DNA from: Aggregatilineales bacterium
GTDB lineage: Bacteria; Chloroflexota; Anaerolineae; Aggregatilineales; Phototrophicaceae
Reading direction: 5' to 3'
Length of the DNA: 64,000 nt
Assembly (NCBI GenBank): GCA_030834905.1
Contig: JAUQWZ010000011.1
Coordinates: forward strand, 1 to 64,000
Shown: positions 52,789 through 60,997 of the stretch, in pieces
Layout: each line of letters opens with the position of its first letter
Position numbering within the stretch: the stretch's first letter is position 1
Notes under the pieces: model-generated
Seen by the model: only the letters and a program-made list of their open reading frames with translations
Told to the model about the DNA's origin: nothing
Database searches by the model: none
Program-made: the position numbers and the translations under genes

Positions 52789-52832
52789 TACTGTCCTTAC
52801 TTCTTCTACTTCTTTTACTTTCCCTACTGCCC
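52789..52832. repeat. degenerate TACTTCT pyrimidine tandem repeat
   Basis: Degenerate units CTTACTTCTTCTACTTCTTT and TTACTTTCCCTACTGCC, touching the mdh stop codon. Same type as the tract at 38496-38546 after the ROK gene. Confidence 0.5.
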
Positions 52833-53786
52833 CTACGCTTTTTGGTAACCCAGCACGTCCACCACGCTGCGAACGGCGCTGGCGCTCTTCTCCAGCATCG
52901 CCTTCTCGTCGTCGTCCAGCTCCATGACGATGATCTTCTCAACGCCCTTCGCGCCAAGCACCGCCGGAACGCCCACGAACAAGCCGTTGTAGCCATACTC
53001 GCCGTTCAGCAGCACCGCCGACGGAATGACGCGCTTCTGGTCGTGCAGCACCGCCTCGACCATTTCCGCCGCGCCCGCCGCCGGAGCGTACCAGGCGCTC
53101 ACGCCGATCAAGCCGACGATTTCGCCGCCGCCCTTGCGCGTGCGGGCAATGATCGCCTGGAGCTTGTCTTCGCTCATCAGTTCGCGGACGGGGATACCGG
53201 CAATGGATGTGTGGCGCGGCAGCGGCACCATTTCGTCGCCGTGTCCGCCCAGCACAATGCCGTGAACGTCCTTTATGCTCACGCCCAGTTCTTCGGCGAT
53301 GAACGCCTTGTAACGGGCAGTATCGAGCGCGCCCGCCTGCCCGATGACGCGCTCAGGCGGAAAGCCGCTTTCTTCCAGCGCGACGTGGCACATGGCGTCC
53401 AGCGGGTTCGAGACGATGATCAGCACCGCGTTGGGCGAATACTGCGCCACCTGCCGCGCCACGTCACCGACGATCTTCTGATTGGTCTTGACCAGATCAT
53501 CACGGCTGGGGAACTGCCCGGTGACCGGGTCTTTCTTGCGCGGCACGCCAGCGGTAATCACCACCACGTCTGAATCTGTCGTTGCCGCGTAATCGCTGCC
53601 GCCGACGATCCGGACATCATATTTATACACCGGCGCTGCCTGCGTCAGGTCGAGCGCCTTGCCTTTTGCCGCGCCTTCGAGGATATCGATCAGCACCACG
53701 TCCGCCAGTTCGCGGCTGGCGATCCACTGCGCGCAGGTTGCGCCGACGTTCCCGGCGCCAACAACTGTCACTTTATTACGAGCCAT
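52833..53786 (-). CDS. mdh: malate dehydrogenase (LDH-like)
   Basis: Oxidises malate to oxaloacetate with NAD. ATG at 53786 with GGAGAA upstream gives 317 aa. Rossmann motif GAGNVG (10-15), Asp34 at the end of strand 2 (NAD preference), substrate Arg in GVPRKKDP (Arg83) and SRDDL (Arg95), Arg158 and catalytic His182 in GGHGDEM. The loop after GVPRK is about four residues longer than usual (KDPVTGQFPSRDD). Arg83 marks MDH rather than LDH specificity. Confidence 0.95.
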   Translation of the reverse strand: MARNKVTVVGAGNVGATCAQWIASRELADVVLIDILEGAAKGKALDLTQAAPVYKYDVRIVGGSDYAATTDSDVVVITAGVPRKKDPVTGQFPSRDDLVKTNQKIVGDVARQVAQYSPNAVLIIVSNPLDAMCHVALEESGFPPERVIGQAGALDTARYKAFIAEELGVSIKDVHGIVLGGHGDEMVPLPRHTSIAGIPVRELMSEDKLQAIIARTRKGGGEIVGLIGVSAWYAPAAGAAEMVEAVLHDQKRVIPSAVLLNGEYGYNGLFVGVPAVLGAKGVEKIIVMELDDDEKAMLEKSASAVRSVVDVLGYQKA

Positions 53787-53888
53787 AATCGTTCTCCGTT
53801 GATGTAATCCATGAAAACAGGTTGCTATAGGATAACACCGGCACCAGCGCGCGAAAACCCACACTCATTTGTTTTGCACAAATGGTCG

Positions 53889-54458
53889 CTAGCCGGGCAT
53901 GTACTCGCGGCGCAGCAGACCGTACTGCTTCAGGCTGACGAACTGACCATGTTCAAAGGTGTTCTCGCGCCACAGTCCTTCAAAGGTAAAACCGACCTTC
54001 TCCAGCACCCGTTCCGAGCCGATATTCCCGGCGGTGCAGTCTGCCTGAATGCGGTGCAGATCGAGGTTGTCGAAGCACCAGCGCACCAGCGCGTGGGTCG
54101 CTTCGGTGATATAGCCGCGATTCCAGTACGCCGGGATCAGGTCATAGCCGATGTCGCAGCGGCGGTGCGTCCGATCCAAATTATGAAAGCCGCAGGTGCC
54201 GATGACGGTATCCGCGTCGCGCAGGGTAATGCCCCAGCGCAAAGCAGCCTTATTATCAAACCACGACTGCATCCAGTCGAGCATGCCGATGGCTTCCTCG
54301 CGCGTTGAACAGGGCGGATCCATTATCAAGTATTTTGTTGCATCGGGATCGTTGAAAATGGCAATCAGCTGCTCGGCGTCGTCATAAGTCAGCCTGCGCA
54401 GCCGGAGTCGCTCCGTTTCCAGCACTGGAAAGTAGGAAAAGTCGTAAACGTCGCTCAT
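53889..54458 (-). CDS. GNAT acetyltransferase (RimJ/RimL-like)
   Basis: A 189-aa N-acetyltransferase. ATG at 54458 has GAGGGGA upstream; the longer frame would run through the terminator-like hairpin at 54494. Family features are the opening TERLRLRRLTYDDAEQLIAI, the acetyl-CoA loop region IGYDLIPAYWNRGYITEA and the C-terminal NIGSERVLEKVGFTFEG. The substrate (ribosomal protein Nt, or small molecule) is unknown. Confidence 0.88.
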   Translation of the reverse strand: MSDVYDFSYFPVLETERLRLRRLTYDDAEQLIAIFNDPDATKYLIMDPPCSTREEAIGMLDWMQSWFDNKAALRWGITLRDADTVIGTCGFHNLDRTHRRCDIGYDLIPAYWNRGYITEATHALVRWCFDNLDLHRIQADCTAGNIGSERVLEKVGFTFEGLWRENTFEHGQFVSLKQYGLLRREYMPG

Positions 54459-54493
54459 AAGTCCCCTCGATTCCGCACCAGCGTCAATCTGAA

Positions 54494-54517
54494 AAGGGCA
54501 CACCTGTGTGTGCCCTT
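54494..54517 (-). terminator. terminator of pckA
   Basis: Stem AAGGGCACAC (54494-54503) / GTGTGCCCTT (54508-54517), loop CTGT. On the minus strand it is followed by TTTTCAG, 65 bp beyond the pckA stop. Confidence 0.8.
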
Positions 54518-54540
54518 CGAGAATACCAAAAGAATAGCCG

Positions 54541-54560
54541 CGGGGACACGACAATGTTAT
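54541..54560. repeat. fragment of double-palindrome repeat
   Basis: GGGGACACGACAATG then TTATGCC keeps only the left arm of the GTAGGGACACGA core and looks like a decayed copy. Confidence 0.35.
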
Positions 54561-54581
54561 GCCTCTGCGCCATCCAGTTCG

Positions 54582-56195
54582 CTACACTTTCGGTCCGGCT
54601 GCCAGCACTTCCGGCGCTGCCTGATCGGCATACTTCCTGAAGTTCTCCTTGAATTTCGTCGCCAGATCCAGCGCTTTAGCGTCATAAGCCGCCTGATCGC
54701 TCCAGGTGCTGCGCGGGTTGAGCACCTCGGACGGCACGCCCGGCACTGCCACCGGCACCTGCAGCCCAAAGATGGGGTCTTCGACCGTCTCTACGTCTTT
54801 CAGGTCGCCCTGAAGCACCGCCGTCACAATCGCGCGGGTGATATCGAGCGACATGCGCTTGCCAACGCCGTAAGGTCCGCCCGACCAGCCCGTGTTGACC
54901 AGCCACACGTCAGAGCCATGCTTCTGAAGCTTCTCGCGCAGCAGGTTAGCGTAGACCGTCGGGTGCAGCGGCAGGAACGGCGCGCCAAAGCAGGCGCTGA
55001 ACGTCGCCGTCGGCTCGGTCAGTCCCTTTTCGGTTCCGGCAACCTTCGCCGTGTAGCCGCTGATGAAATGATACATCGCCTGTTCAGGCGTCAGCCGGGC
55101 AACCGGCGGCAGCACGCCGAAAGCGTCCGCTGTCAGGAAGATGACGTTCTTAGGATGCCCTGCCATGCCGCTTTCGTCGGCATTGGAAACCGTCTGGATG
55201 GAATATGCCGCCCGCGTGTTCTCGGTGAACGTATCGTCGTCCAGGTCAAGCCGCCGCGTCGCCTGATCAACGACTACGTTTTCCAGTACCGTTCCAAAGC
55301 GGCGCGTCTTTTCGTAGATTTCCGGCTCGCCTTCGGGACTCAGACGAATGACTTTGGCGTAGCAGCCGCCCTCAAAATTGAAGATGCCATCGTCGCTCCA
55401 GCCATGTTCGTCGTCGCCGATGAGGATACGGTTCGGGTCAGAACTCAGGGTCGTCTTGCCTGTGCCGGAAAGCCCGAAAAACAGCGCCGCGTCGTCCTTG
55501 TTTTCGCCGTAGTTAGCAGAGCAGTGCATTGACAGCACGCCCTTCTTCGGCAGCAGGTAGTTCAGGATCGAGAAGATCGACTTCTTGATCTCGCCCGCGT
55601 ATTCGGTCCCGCCGATCAGCACCATCCTATGCTTGAAGCTGACGAGGATGAACGTCGGCGACAGGGTGTTATCCACTTCCGGCGTCGCCTGGAAGAACGG
55701 CGCGTCAATCACCGTAAATTCCGGCATGTGCTCGCTAAGTTCCTGCTGCGTAGCGTGAATGAACATCGTCCGCGCAAACAGGCTGTGCCAGGCAAATTCG
55801 GTGATAACACGGATTGGCAGGCGATACCTGGGATCAGCCCCGGCGAAGCAGTCCTGCACATAGACATCTTTCTGCTGGAAGTAAGCCATCATCCGGCGAT
55901 GCAGATTTTCGAAGGCGCTTTCTTCAAACGGATTGTTGACCTGTCCCCACCAGATTTCGTTCTTCACTGCCTCGTCCTGCACCACGAACTTGTCGTTGGG
56001 CGAACGCCCGGTATGAGAGCCGGTGCGGACTGCCAGCGGACCCAGATGCGCGACGGTGCCTTCGCGATTGCGAATGGCAAGCTCATACAGCATCGGCGTG
56101 GCAAGATTCCAGAAGATGTTGCCCGGACGGGTAAAGCCGTGATTCTCCAATCCGTAGCGGCTCCTCATTGTTGGCTCGACAAATTGTGCAACCAT
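54582..56195 (-). CDS. pckA: phosphoenolpyruvate carboxykinase (ATP)
   Basis: Converts oxaloacetate and ATP to PEP, CO2 and ADP, the first step of gluconeogenesis. The 537-aa enzyme has the P-loop GLSGTGKT at 241-248, the kinase-2 motif LIGDDEHGW at 258-266, the signature [20 protein letters not shown], and the N-terminal [14 protein letters not shown] block. ATG at 56195 has AGGAGG 7 nt upstream. mdh lies nearby on the same strand, which fits a malate-oxaloacetate-PEP route. Confidence 0.97.
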   Translation of the reverse strand: MVAQFVEPTMRSRYGLENHGFTRPGNIFWNLATPMLYELAIRNREGTVAHLGPLAVRTGSHTGRSPNDKFVVQDEAVKNEIWWGQVNNPFEESAFENLHRRMMAYFQQKDVYVQDCFAGADPRYRLPIRVITEFAWHSLFARTMFIHATQQELSEHMPEFTVIDAPFFQATPEVDNTLSPTFILVSFKHRMVLIGGTEYAGEIKKSIFSILNYLLPKKGVLSMHCSANYGENKDDAALFFGLSGTGKTTLSSDPNRILIGDDEHGWSDDGIFNFEGGCYAKVIRLSPEGEPEIYEKTRRFGTVLENVVVDQATRRLDLDDDTFTENTRAAYSIQTVSNADESGMAGHPKNVIFLTADAFGVLPPVARLTPEQAMYHFISGYTAKVAGTEKGLTEPTATFSACFGAPFLPLHPTVYANLLREKLQKHGSDVWLVNTGWSGGPYGVGKRMSLDITRAIVTAVLQGDLKDVETVEDPIFGLQVPVAVPGVPSEVLNPRSTWSDQAAYDAKALDLATKFKENFRKYADQAAPEVLAAGPKV

Positions 56196-56356
56196 ACGTG
56201 CGCCTCCTGAGTTGTTTTCGGTCGGTTAATTCAGACAGTGTCTCACAAAGGTCAGGATTCTTCGAGCTACCGAATATCACCGTCGTTTGTGATAATCGTC
56301 ACATACTCGCCTGCGCCTGCCATCCGCCGAAACCGGCACCGATTCGCGGCAAGCAA

Positions 56357-56986
56357 CTATGGTGATCCAGACTCAATCACCTGCTTCAGATGCGTCGTCT
56401 CGCCCAGCCCTTCCAGTTCCAGCTTATCCCCTTCGGCAGTAATGGTCGTCACCGACACGTTGGGCAGCGGCACTTTTAGCATACGCTCCACCTGGTCGTC
56501 AAACAGCTTCAGCAGCAGCAGCCGCACCGGACCACCATGTGACATCACGACCACTTCGCTGTTGGGATGCCGCCGCACGACTTCCTGCCACATCTCGTAA
56601 ACGCGGGCTTGCACCGCCCGCCTGGATTCACCTTCTGGCAGGACAAAGTCCAGGTAATCAACGAACAGCTCGCGCTCTTCTTCCGGGTATTTCGCGCGGA
56701 TTTCGTCGTGGGTCAGCCCCTGGAAAACGCCGAAGTCCAGCTCGCGCAGGCGAGCGTCCGTCTGAATTTCCAGACCCTTCGCCCGCGACAGCGGTTCTGC
56801 GGTATCGCGTGCGCGCGACAGGTCGCTGCTGTAGATCGCCGCAATCGGGCGATCCTTCAGGTGCTTCGCCAGCGCCTGCGCCTGTTGGTGACCCACCTCT
56901 CCCAGTGGAATATCAAGCGTTCCCTGCCAGCGTCCTTCGGCGTTCCATGCGGTTTCTCCATGTCGGACGAGGTAAATTCGAGTCAA
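56357..56986 (-). CDS. histidine phosphatase (phosphoglycerate mutase-like)
   Basis: A 209-aa member of the histidine phosphatase superfamily. Catalytic RHG motif LVRHGETAWN with His9, Arg58-type SDLSRARDTA, RELDFGVFQG and the second catalytic His in MSHGGPVRLLLL are present. TTG at 56986 is preceded by GGAG, which favours it over the TTG at 57019. Substrates of this branch include phosphosugars and alpha-ribazole phosphate; which one is not clear. Confidence 0.88.
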   Translation of the reverse strand: MTRIYLVRHGETAWNAEGRWQGTLDIPLGEVGHQQAQALAKHLKDRPIAAIYSSDLSRARDTAEPLSRAKGLEIQTDARLRELDFGVFQGLTHDEIRAKYPEEERELFVDYLDFVLPEGESRRAVQARVYEMWQEVVRRHPNSEVVVMSHGGPVRLLLLKLFDDQVERMLKVPLPNVSVTTITAEGDKLELEGLGETTHLKQVIESGSP

Positions 56987-57235
56987 TTCATCGCTCCATC
57001 GGTGCAGAATAACGGACAAAGCAGCGGCAGCAGCGCGGTTCTGATTGCCCCGCCACCCGCTAATGGTAACCTGATATGTAATTGTAGACTAAAAGCTGCC
57101 CGAAACAAAAATCTCGCGCTTTGAGCCGGATTCGCGACTGCGCCAGCAGCGCGTCTGTGGCTTGACGTGTCCCCCGACAGGCGGCACAATTAGGGACACT
57201 GTTTTACCGGACTCATTATCACAGAGGCAGGCGAC

Positions 57236-57577
57236 GTGCGATACAATAACAGGCAAACGGGCAATCCTCTCACCTTCGGGCTGGCGATGACCGCTGGCAT
57301 CGGGCTGGTCGTCATGATCACCGCTCTGGCAGTTGGCGTTGTGCAGGGCGAAACCGCCGACAGCAGACTGGTTGGCTTTACGGTACTGACCGGCTTCACG
57401 CTGCTGCTGGTCGGAATCATCGGCTGGATCATCGTTGCGCGCCCCTTTGCCCACTTCGATGACATCAACGTCCCGAAGGATACCGGACACGGACACGCGC
57501 ACGAATCAACTGAGACGGCAATCGTAGCTCATGACGAGGATACCGAACACGCCGTCGAGCCTGTCCGGCAGCACTAG
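57236..57577 (+). CDS. small two-helix membrane protein with His/acidic tail
   Basis: A 113-aa protein with two membrane helices (residues 13-37 and 45-67) and a C-terminal cytosolic tail rich in His, Asp, Glu and Thr (GHGHAHESTE, then AHDEDTEHAV). The tail could bind metal ions. GTG at 57236 has AGAGG 9 nt upstream. The gene is 3 bp before the next one, so they are likely co-transcribed. The family is not recognised. Confidence 0.68.
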   Translation: MRYNNRQTGNPLTFGLAMTAGIGLVVMITALAVGVVQGETADSRLVGFTVLTGFTLLLVGIIGWIIVARPFAHFDDINVPKDTGHGHAHESTETAIVAHDEDTEHAVEPVRQH

Positions 57578-57580
57578 ATC

Positions 57581-58105
57581 ATGCCCCGCCCGCCGATACC
57601 GGAACGCCAACCCATCGGCGACGCCTTCACCGGCGCGGTGATCGAAATCGGCGCGGCGCAGGCGCTGGCGCATACCGTCCCGGAGATGGCGACAGTGGTG
57701 CATCAGGGCGCGATGATTGCCCGCTACGGCGTGCGCTATCTTGGTAAGGCACAGTTCTCCATTGTTCCGGGGCTGATCGCCATCGACTATGGCACGATGC
57801 TGACTGGCGAAGAGGCGTGGGAATTTCTGTTCAGGCACAGCAACCTGTACCCACGCGCCGAGGTGTTCGGCTATCGCAGCGACGGACGTGACGACATGAT
57901 GACGGTCAAAACCCTTGATCTGGCGCAGCCGGTAGAAGTGCTGGTGTATGCCAGCGCCGAAGCGACCACACCCATTGCCAAGCCTACCGCGCTCATCGCC
58001 TTGGACTCTGAAGCAGAACTGCTCGCGCCGCGTTTACTCGAAAGCCTGCCGCGCTTTTCCTCGGCGGCAAAGTGGCAGGAGCAGATGCCGCCCAATGACG
58101 GTTGA
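57581..58105 (+). CDS. protein of unknown function
   Basis: A 174-aa soluble protein that I do not recognise. It has no signal or membrane helix. A central segment (VHQGAMIARYGVRYLGKAQF then SIVPGLIAIDYGTMLTGEEA) is beta/alpha-like, and the C terminus is helical (LLAPRLLESLPRFSSAAKW). It starts 3 bp after the small membrane protein and overlaps the GNAT-glyoxalase gene by 11 bp, so it is part of a three-gene operon. Confidence 0.65.
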   Translation: MPRPPIPERQPIGDAFTGAVIEIGAAQALAHTVPEMATVVHQGAMIARYGVRYLGKAQFSIVPGLIAIDYGTMLTGEEAWEFLFRHSNLYPRAEVFGYRSDGRDDMMTVKTLDLAQPVEVLVYASAEATTPIAKPTALIALDSEAELLAPRLLESLPRFSSAAKWQEQMPPNDG

Positions 58106-59009
58106 ACTGCGCACGCCGCGTCTTATTCTCACGCCGTTAGCGTCACCGCACACCGACGATCTCTTCCGCGTTTTTCAGGACGACGCGACGATGCGGTATT
58201 GGCATCATCCCAAACACCGCGCGCCGGAAGAAACAGCCGCTATGATCTGGAGCCTGACCGCCTCGCCAATGGCGCGGTGGTGGGCAGTTGTCCTCCGCCA
58301 AACCAACCGGGCAGTTGGCTGCGTGGGGTATCTCGACGCGGCTGTACCAGGCATGGGCTATATTCTCCATTCGGATTACTGGCGGCAGGGTTACGGTACA
58401 GAAGCCGCCGCCGCCGCGCTCGAACACGGCTTCGGAAGTCTGGGATACAACCGCGTCGAACTGTGGATACACGAAGCCAATACTGCCTCTCAGCGCCTGG
58501 CATATACGCTTGGATTTTCGCAGCGCGGGCAGTTCTATCAGCGCTATCCACACGCGCAGGCACCTCACGAAACGCTGGTGTTTGGCTTGCGCGCCGATGA
58601 GTGGAGCGCCAGACAGCAGCCGGATGCCGCCAAGCCGCCGCGCGCGATCCCGTTTTTCAACGTTCGCCCTATCTTACCCGTACAAAACGTGCCAGAATCA
58701 ATTGCATTCTATCGTGACCGGCTGGGTTTCAGCATCGACTACGTGGGCGGCGAACCGCCGGATTTTGCCATCATGTCGCGCGGGGAATGGTCAACCGAAC
58801 GGGTTATCATTCACCTGCGGCGCAGCGAGGTACCGGCAGCCGTCCATGTTTATATCATGCTGGGACCCTACATTGACCGTCTCCACGATGAATACCGGGC
58901 AGCCGGGGTGACGATTACCTTGCCGCCGACATGGCAGCCCTGGGGGATGCGCGAATTCGGAATTGAAGACAACAGCGGACACCAGCTTACCTTTGGTGCC
59001 AACGCCTAA
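58095..59009 (+). CDS. GNAT-glyoxalase/bleomycin-resistance fusion protein
   Basis: A 304-aa protein with two domains. Residues 1-170 are a GNAT acetyltransferase (TPRLILTPLASPHTDDLFRV opening, DYWRQGYGTEAAAAALEH as the acetyl-CoA loop, ANTASQRLAYTLGF). Residues 190-304 are a glyoxalase/bleomycin-resistance (VOC) domain (VRPILPVQNVPESIAFYRDRLGF, then FGIEDNSGHQLTFG). Only one VOC module is present, so it would dimerise to build the active site. ATG at 58095 lies inside the end of the preceding gene. A role in detoxification is inference. Confidence 0.85.
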   Translation: MTVELRTPRLILTPLASPHTDDLFRVFQDDATMRYWHHPKHRAPEETAAMIWSLTASPMARWWAVVLRQTNRAVGCVGYLDAAVPGMGYILHSDYWRQGYGTEAAAAALEHGFGSLGYNRVELWIHEANTASQRLAYTLGFSQRGQFYQRYPHAQAPHETLVFGLRADEWSARQQPDAAKPPRAIPFFNVRPILPVQNVPESIAFYRDRLGFSIDYVGGEPPDFAIMSRGEWSTERVIIHLRRSEVPAAVHVYIMLGPYIDRLHDEYRAAGVTITLPPTWQPWGMREFGIEDNSGHQLTFGANA

Positions 59010-59028
59010 TCAGACACGAGACAACATT

Positions 59029-59973
59029 ATGTCCAATCTTGACACCGTTTTTGAAGACAATCTACCCGAAGACCACCGTTCAGGCGTGATCGCGATTGTC
59101 GGTCGTCCCAACGTCGGTAAATCGACGCTGCTCAACCGCATCCTCGGTCAGAAGATCGCCGCTGTCAGCCCCAAGCCGCAGACCACCCGCCGGCGTCAGT
59201 TGGGTATCTACACCACCGATGACGCGCAGGTGATCTTCATCGATACCCCCGGCTTGCACGCGCCGCAGCACCGGCTCGGTGAATACATGGTCAATAACGC
59301 CGAAGCTGCCTTCCGCGACGCCGATCTGATCCTGCTGCTGCTGGATGTCGCGCATCCCCCCGAAGCTGGCGACCGGCATCTGGCGGAAACCGTCATGCGG
59401 CTGCGCGGCGAAACGCCGGTGCTGCTGGCGCTCAACAAGGTCGATCAGCTCACCGATAAGTACCGCGAAGCGAATATCAACGCCCACGCGGCGCTCATTC
59501 CGCACGGAAAGGCGTTCCTCATCAGCGCGCTGGATGGCTTGGGCGTAGACGATATGATGAACGATCTCGTTTCGCGGCTGCCGCGCGGACCGCGCTATTT
59601 CCCGGTTGACCAGCTCAGCGAAGTCAACATGCGTTTCATCGCCGCCGAAATTGTCCGCGAAAAAGTGATGATGCACACCGAGCAGGAAGTCCCCCATTCG
59701 GTCGCCGTTCTGGTTGATAGCTACCGCGAGCGCAGCGACGAGCTGACCTATATCAGCGCCACCATTTACGTCGAGCGCGAGTCGCAGAAGGGTATCATCA
59801 TCGGCAAGGGCGGCGAAATGGTCAAAACCATCGGTTCTGAAGCCCGCGTCGAACTGCGCGAAATGCTCGGCACCGACGTATATCTGGAACTACACGTCAA
59901 GGTGCTCAAGAACTGGCGCAGCGACGAAAAACTGATGCAGCGGCTGGGCTACCGCGTCAAAGACCGGGACTAA
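59029..59973 (+). CDS. era: GTPase Era
   Basis: Essential GTPase that assists 16S rRNA maturation and 30S assembly. The 314-aa product has G1 GRPNVGKS (25-32), the TTRRRQLGIYT switch region (G2), G3 DTPG (72-75), G4 NKVD (136-139) and the C-terminal KH domain (KGIIIGKGGEMVKTIG). ATG at 59029 is used; the frame is open further upstream into the preceding gene but without family homology. A Trm11-like methyltransferase frame continues in phase right after its TAA. Confidence 0.96.
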   Translation: MSNLDTVFEDNLPEDHRSGVIAIVGRPNVGKSTLLNRILGQKIAAVSPKPQTTRRRQLGIYTTDDAQVIFIDTPGLHAPQHRLGEYMVNNAEAAFRDADLILLLLDVAHPPEAGDRHLAETVMRLRGETPVLLALNKVDQLTDKYREANINAHAALIPHGKAFLISALDGLGVDDMMNDLVSRLPRGPRYFPVDQLSEVNMRFIAAEIVREKVMMHTEQEVPHSVAVLVDSYRERSDELTYISATIYVERESQKGIIIGKGGEMVKTIGSEARVELREMLGTDVYLELHVKVLKNWRSDEKLMQRLGYRVKDRD

Positions 59974-59979
59974 ACCGAT

Positions 59980-60867
59980 CTGCTAATCTTCCACATTCGC
60001 AAGGCGCGGATCAAAGCGCGCGCGCTCGCCAGCGCCGAAGCCGTTGCGCTGCTGTCTGACCTCGGCGCGAGTCCCGCGCCCGGCGGTCCGCTGGGCGAGC
60101 AGCCCGGCATATTCTGGATCGATCTGCCCGATCAGGCGCTGGAAGCCGCCATCCCTCGCCTGCCCCGCCTCGGCTACAGCGACTCGGTGGACGTGCTGGA
60201 ACCTGTCGCCGGGCGCGCCAGCTATGACGTGCAGTGGCGCGGCAAACACTACCTTGTCACCAACCTCTACGCCGAAGACGCCGATACCGCCCGCGAGCAA
60301 GCGCCTGACCGCCGCGTGTTCCTGCTCGAACTGCCGACTGGCGAGGTGCGCCCGGTGCCGGGCTATCGCGGTGATGGACAGGCGCTCAGCCGCCGTGGGC
60401 TGCCCGTCTGTGACGCCCGCCTGCTGGTGAACCTGACCGGGGCGTCGGAAGGTGATACGATCCTCGATCCATTCGCCGGAATTGGCGGGATTGTGCTGGC
60501 AGCACGCGCGACCCACCGCCGCGTCCTGAGTCTGGATATCGATCCGGCGCTGCGCTTTGGGCTGGCGCAGTTCGGCGCGCGGCACGCCGTCGGCGACGCC
60601 CGCTGTCTGCCCTACCGTGACGCAAGCATCGCCGCCATCGCCACCGAACCGCCGTATGACGAGGACACGCTCTCAATGGTCGTCAAGTCACTGGGCGAGA
60701 TGGCGCGGGTGATCCAGCCCGGCGGCAGGTTAACCATGCTCTGCGCGCCCGCGCAGGCGGACGCCCTGCGCAACCAGACGCATCTGCCGCTGAAGCTGCG
60801 GCTGGACGAGGCGGTCAATCGAAAAGGGCTGCCGTGTGTGCTGCTGGCGTGGGTGAAGGTGGTCTAA
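59980..60867 (+). CDS. Trm11-like RNA methyltransferase, start codon unclear
   Basis: A class I SAM methyltransferase with DPFAGIGGIVLAARATHRRV (motif I), VGDARCLPYRD and the catalytic TEPPYDE motif (N/DPPY-type, amino group methylation of RNA bases), as in Trm11/TrmG10 or related enzymes. The frame is open from just after the era stop and its codon use and a helical opening (IFHIRKARIKARALASAEAV) suggest a real N terminus, yet no ATG, GTG or TTG occurs between 59974 and 60186; the first is GTG at 60187, which would cut off about 70 residues. CTG at 59980 is offered as start (295 aa); readthrough from era is another option. Confidence 0.7.
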   Translation: MLIFHIRKARIKARALASAEAVALLSDLGASPAPGGPLGEQPGIFWIDLPDQALEAAIPRLPRLGYSDSVDVLEPVAGRASYDVQWRGKHYLVTNLYAEDADTAREQAPDRRVFLLELPTGEVRPVPGYRGDGQALSRRGLPVCDARLLVNLTGASEGDTILDPFAGIGGIVLAARATHRRVLSLDIDPALRFGLAQFGARHAVGDARCLPYRDASIAAIATEPPYDEDTLSMVVKSLGEMARVIQPGGRLTMLCAPAQADALRNQTHLPLKLRLDEAVNRKGLPCVLLAWVKVV

Positions 60868-60877
60868 AATTGATGAG

Positions 60878-60942
60878 GTAGGGACACGACACCGTCGTGT
60901 CCGAGAATGCAAGAGGCGGACACGATACTATCGTGTCCCTAC
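60878..60942. repeat. double-palindrome repeat, copy E
   Basis: A 65-bp core with GTAGGGACACGA at its left, inner palindromes at 60880-60902 and 60917-60938, and TCGTGTCCCTAC at its right. The right flank (TTCTTTCAGTTAGTCCTCGG, about 60950-60969) resembles the end of the 151-bp element in a decayed form. It lies between two convergent genes. Confidence 0.7.
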
Positions 60943-60997
60943 GACCAGGTTCTTTCAGTTAGTCCTCGGTTGATGCAGCCAATTCCCTAAGCCCATT

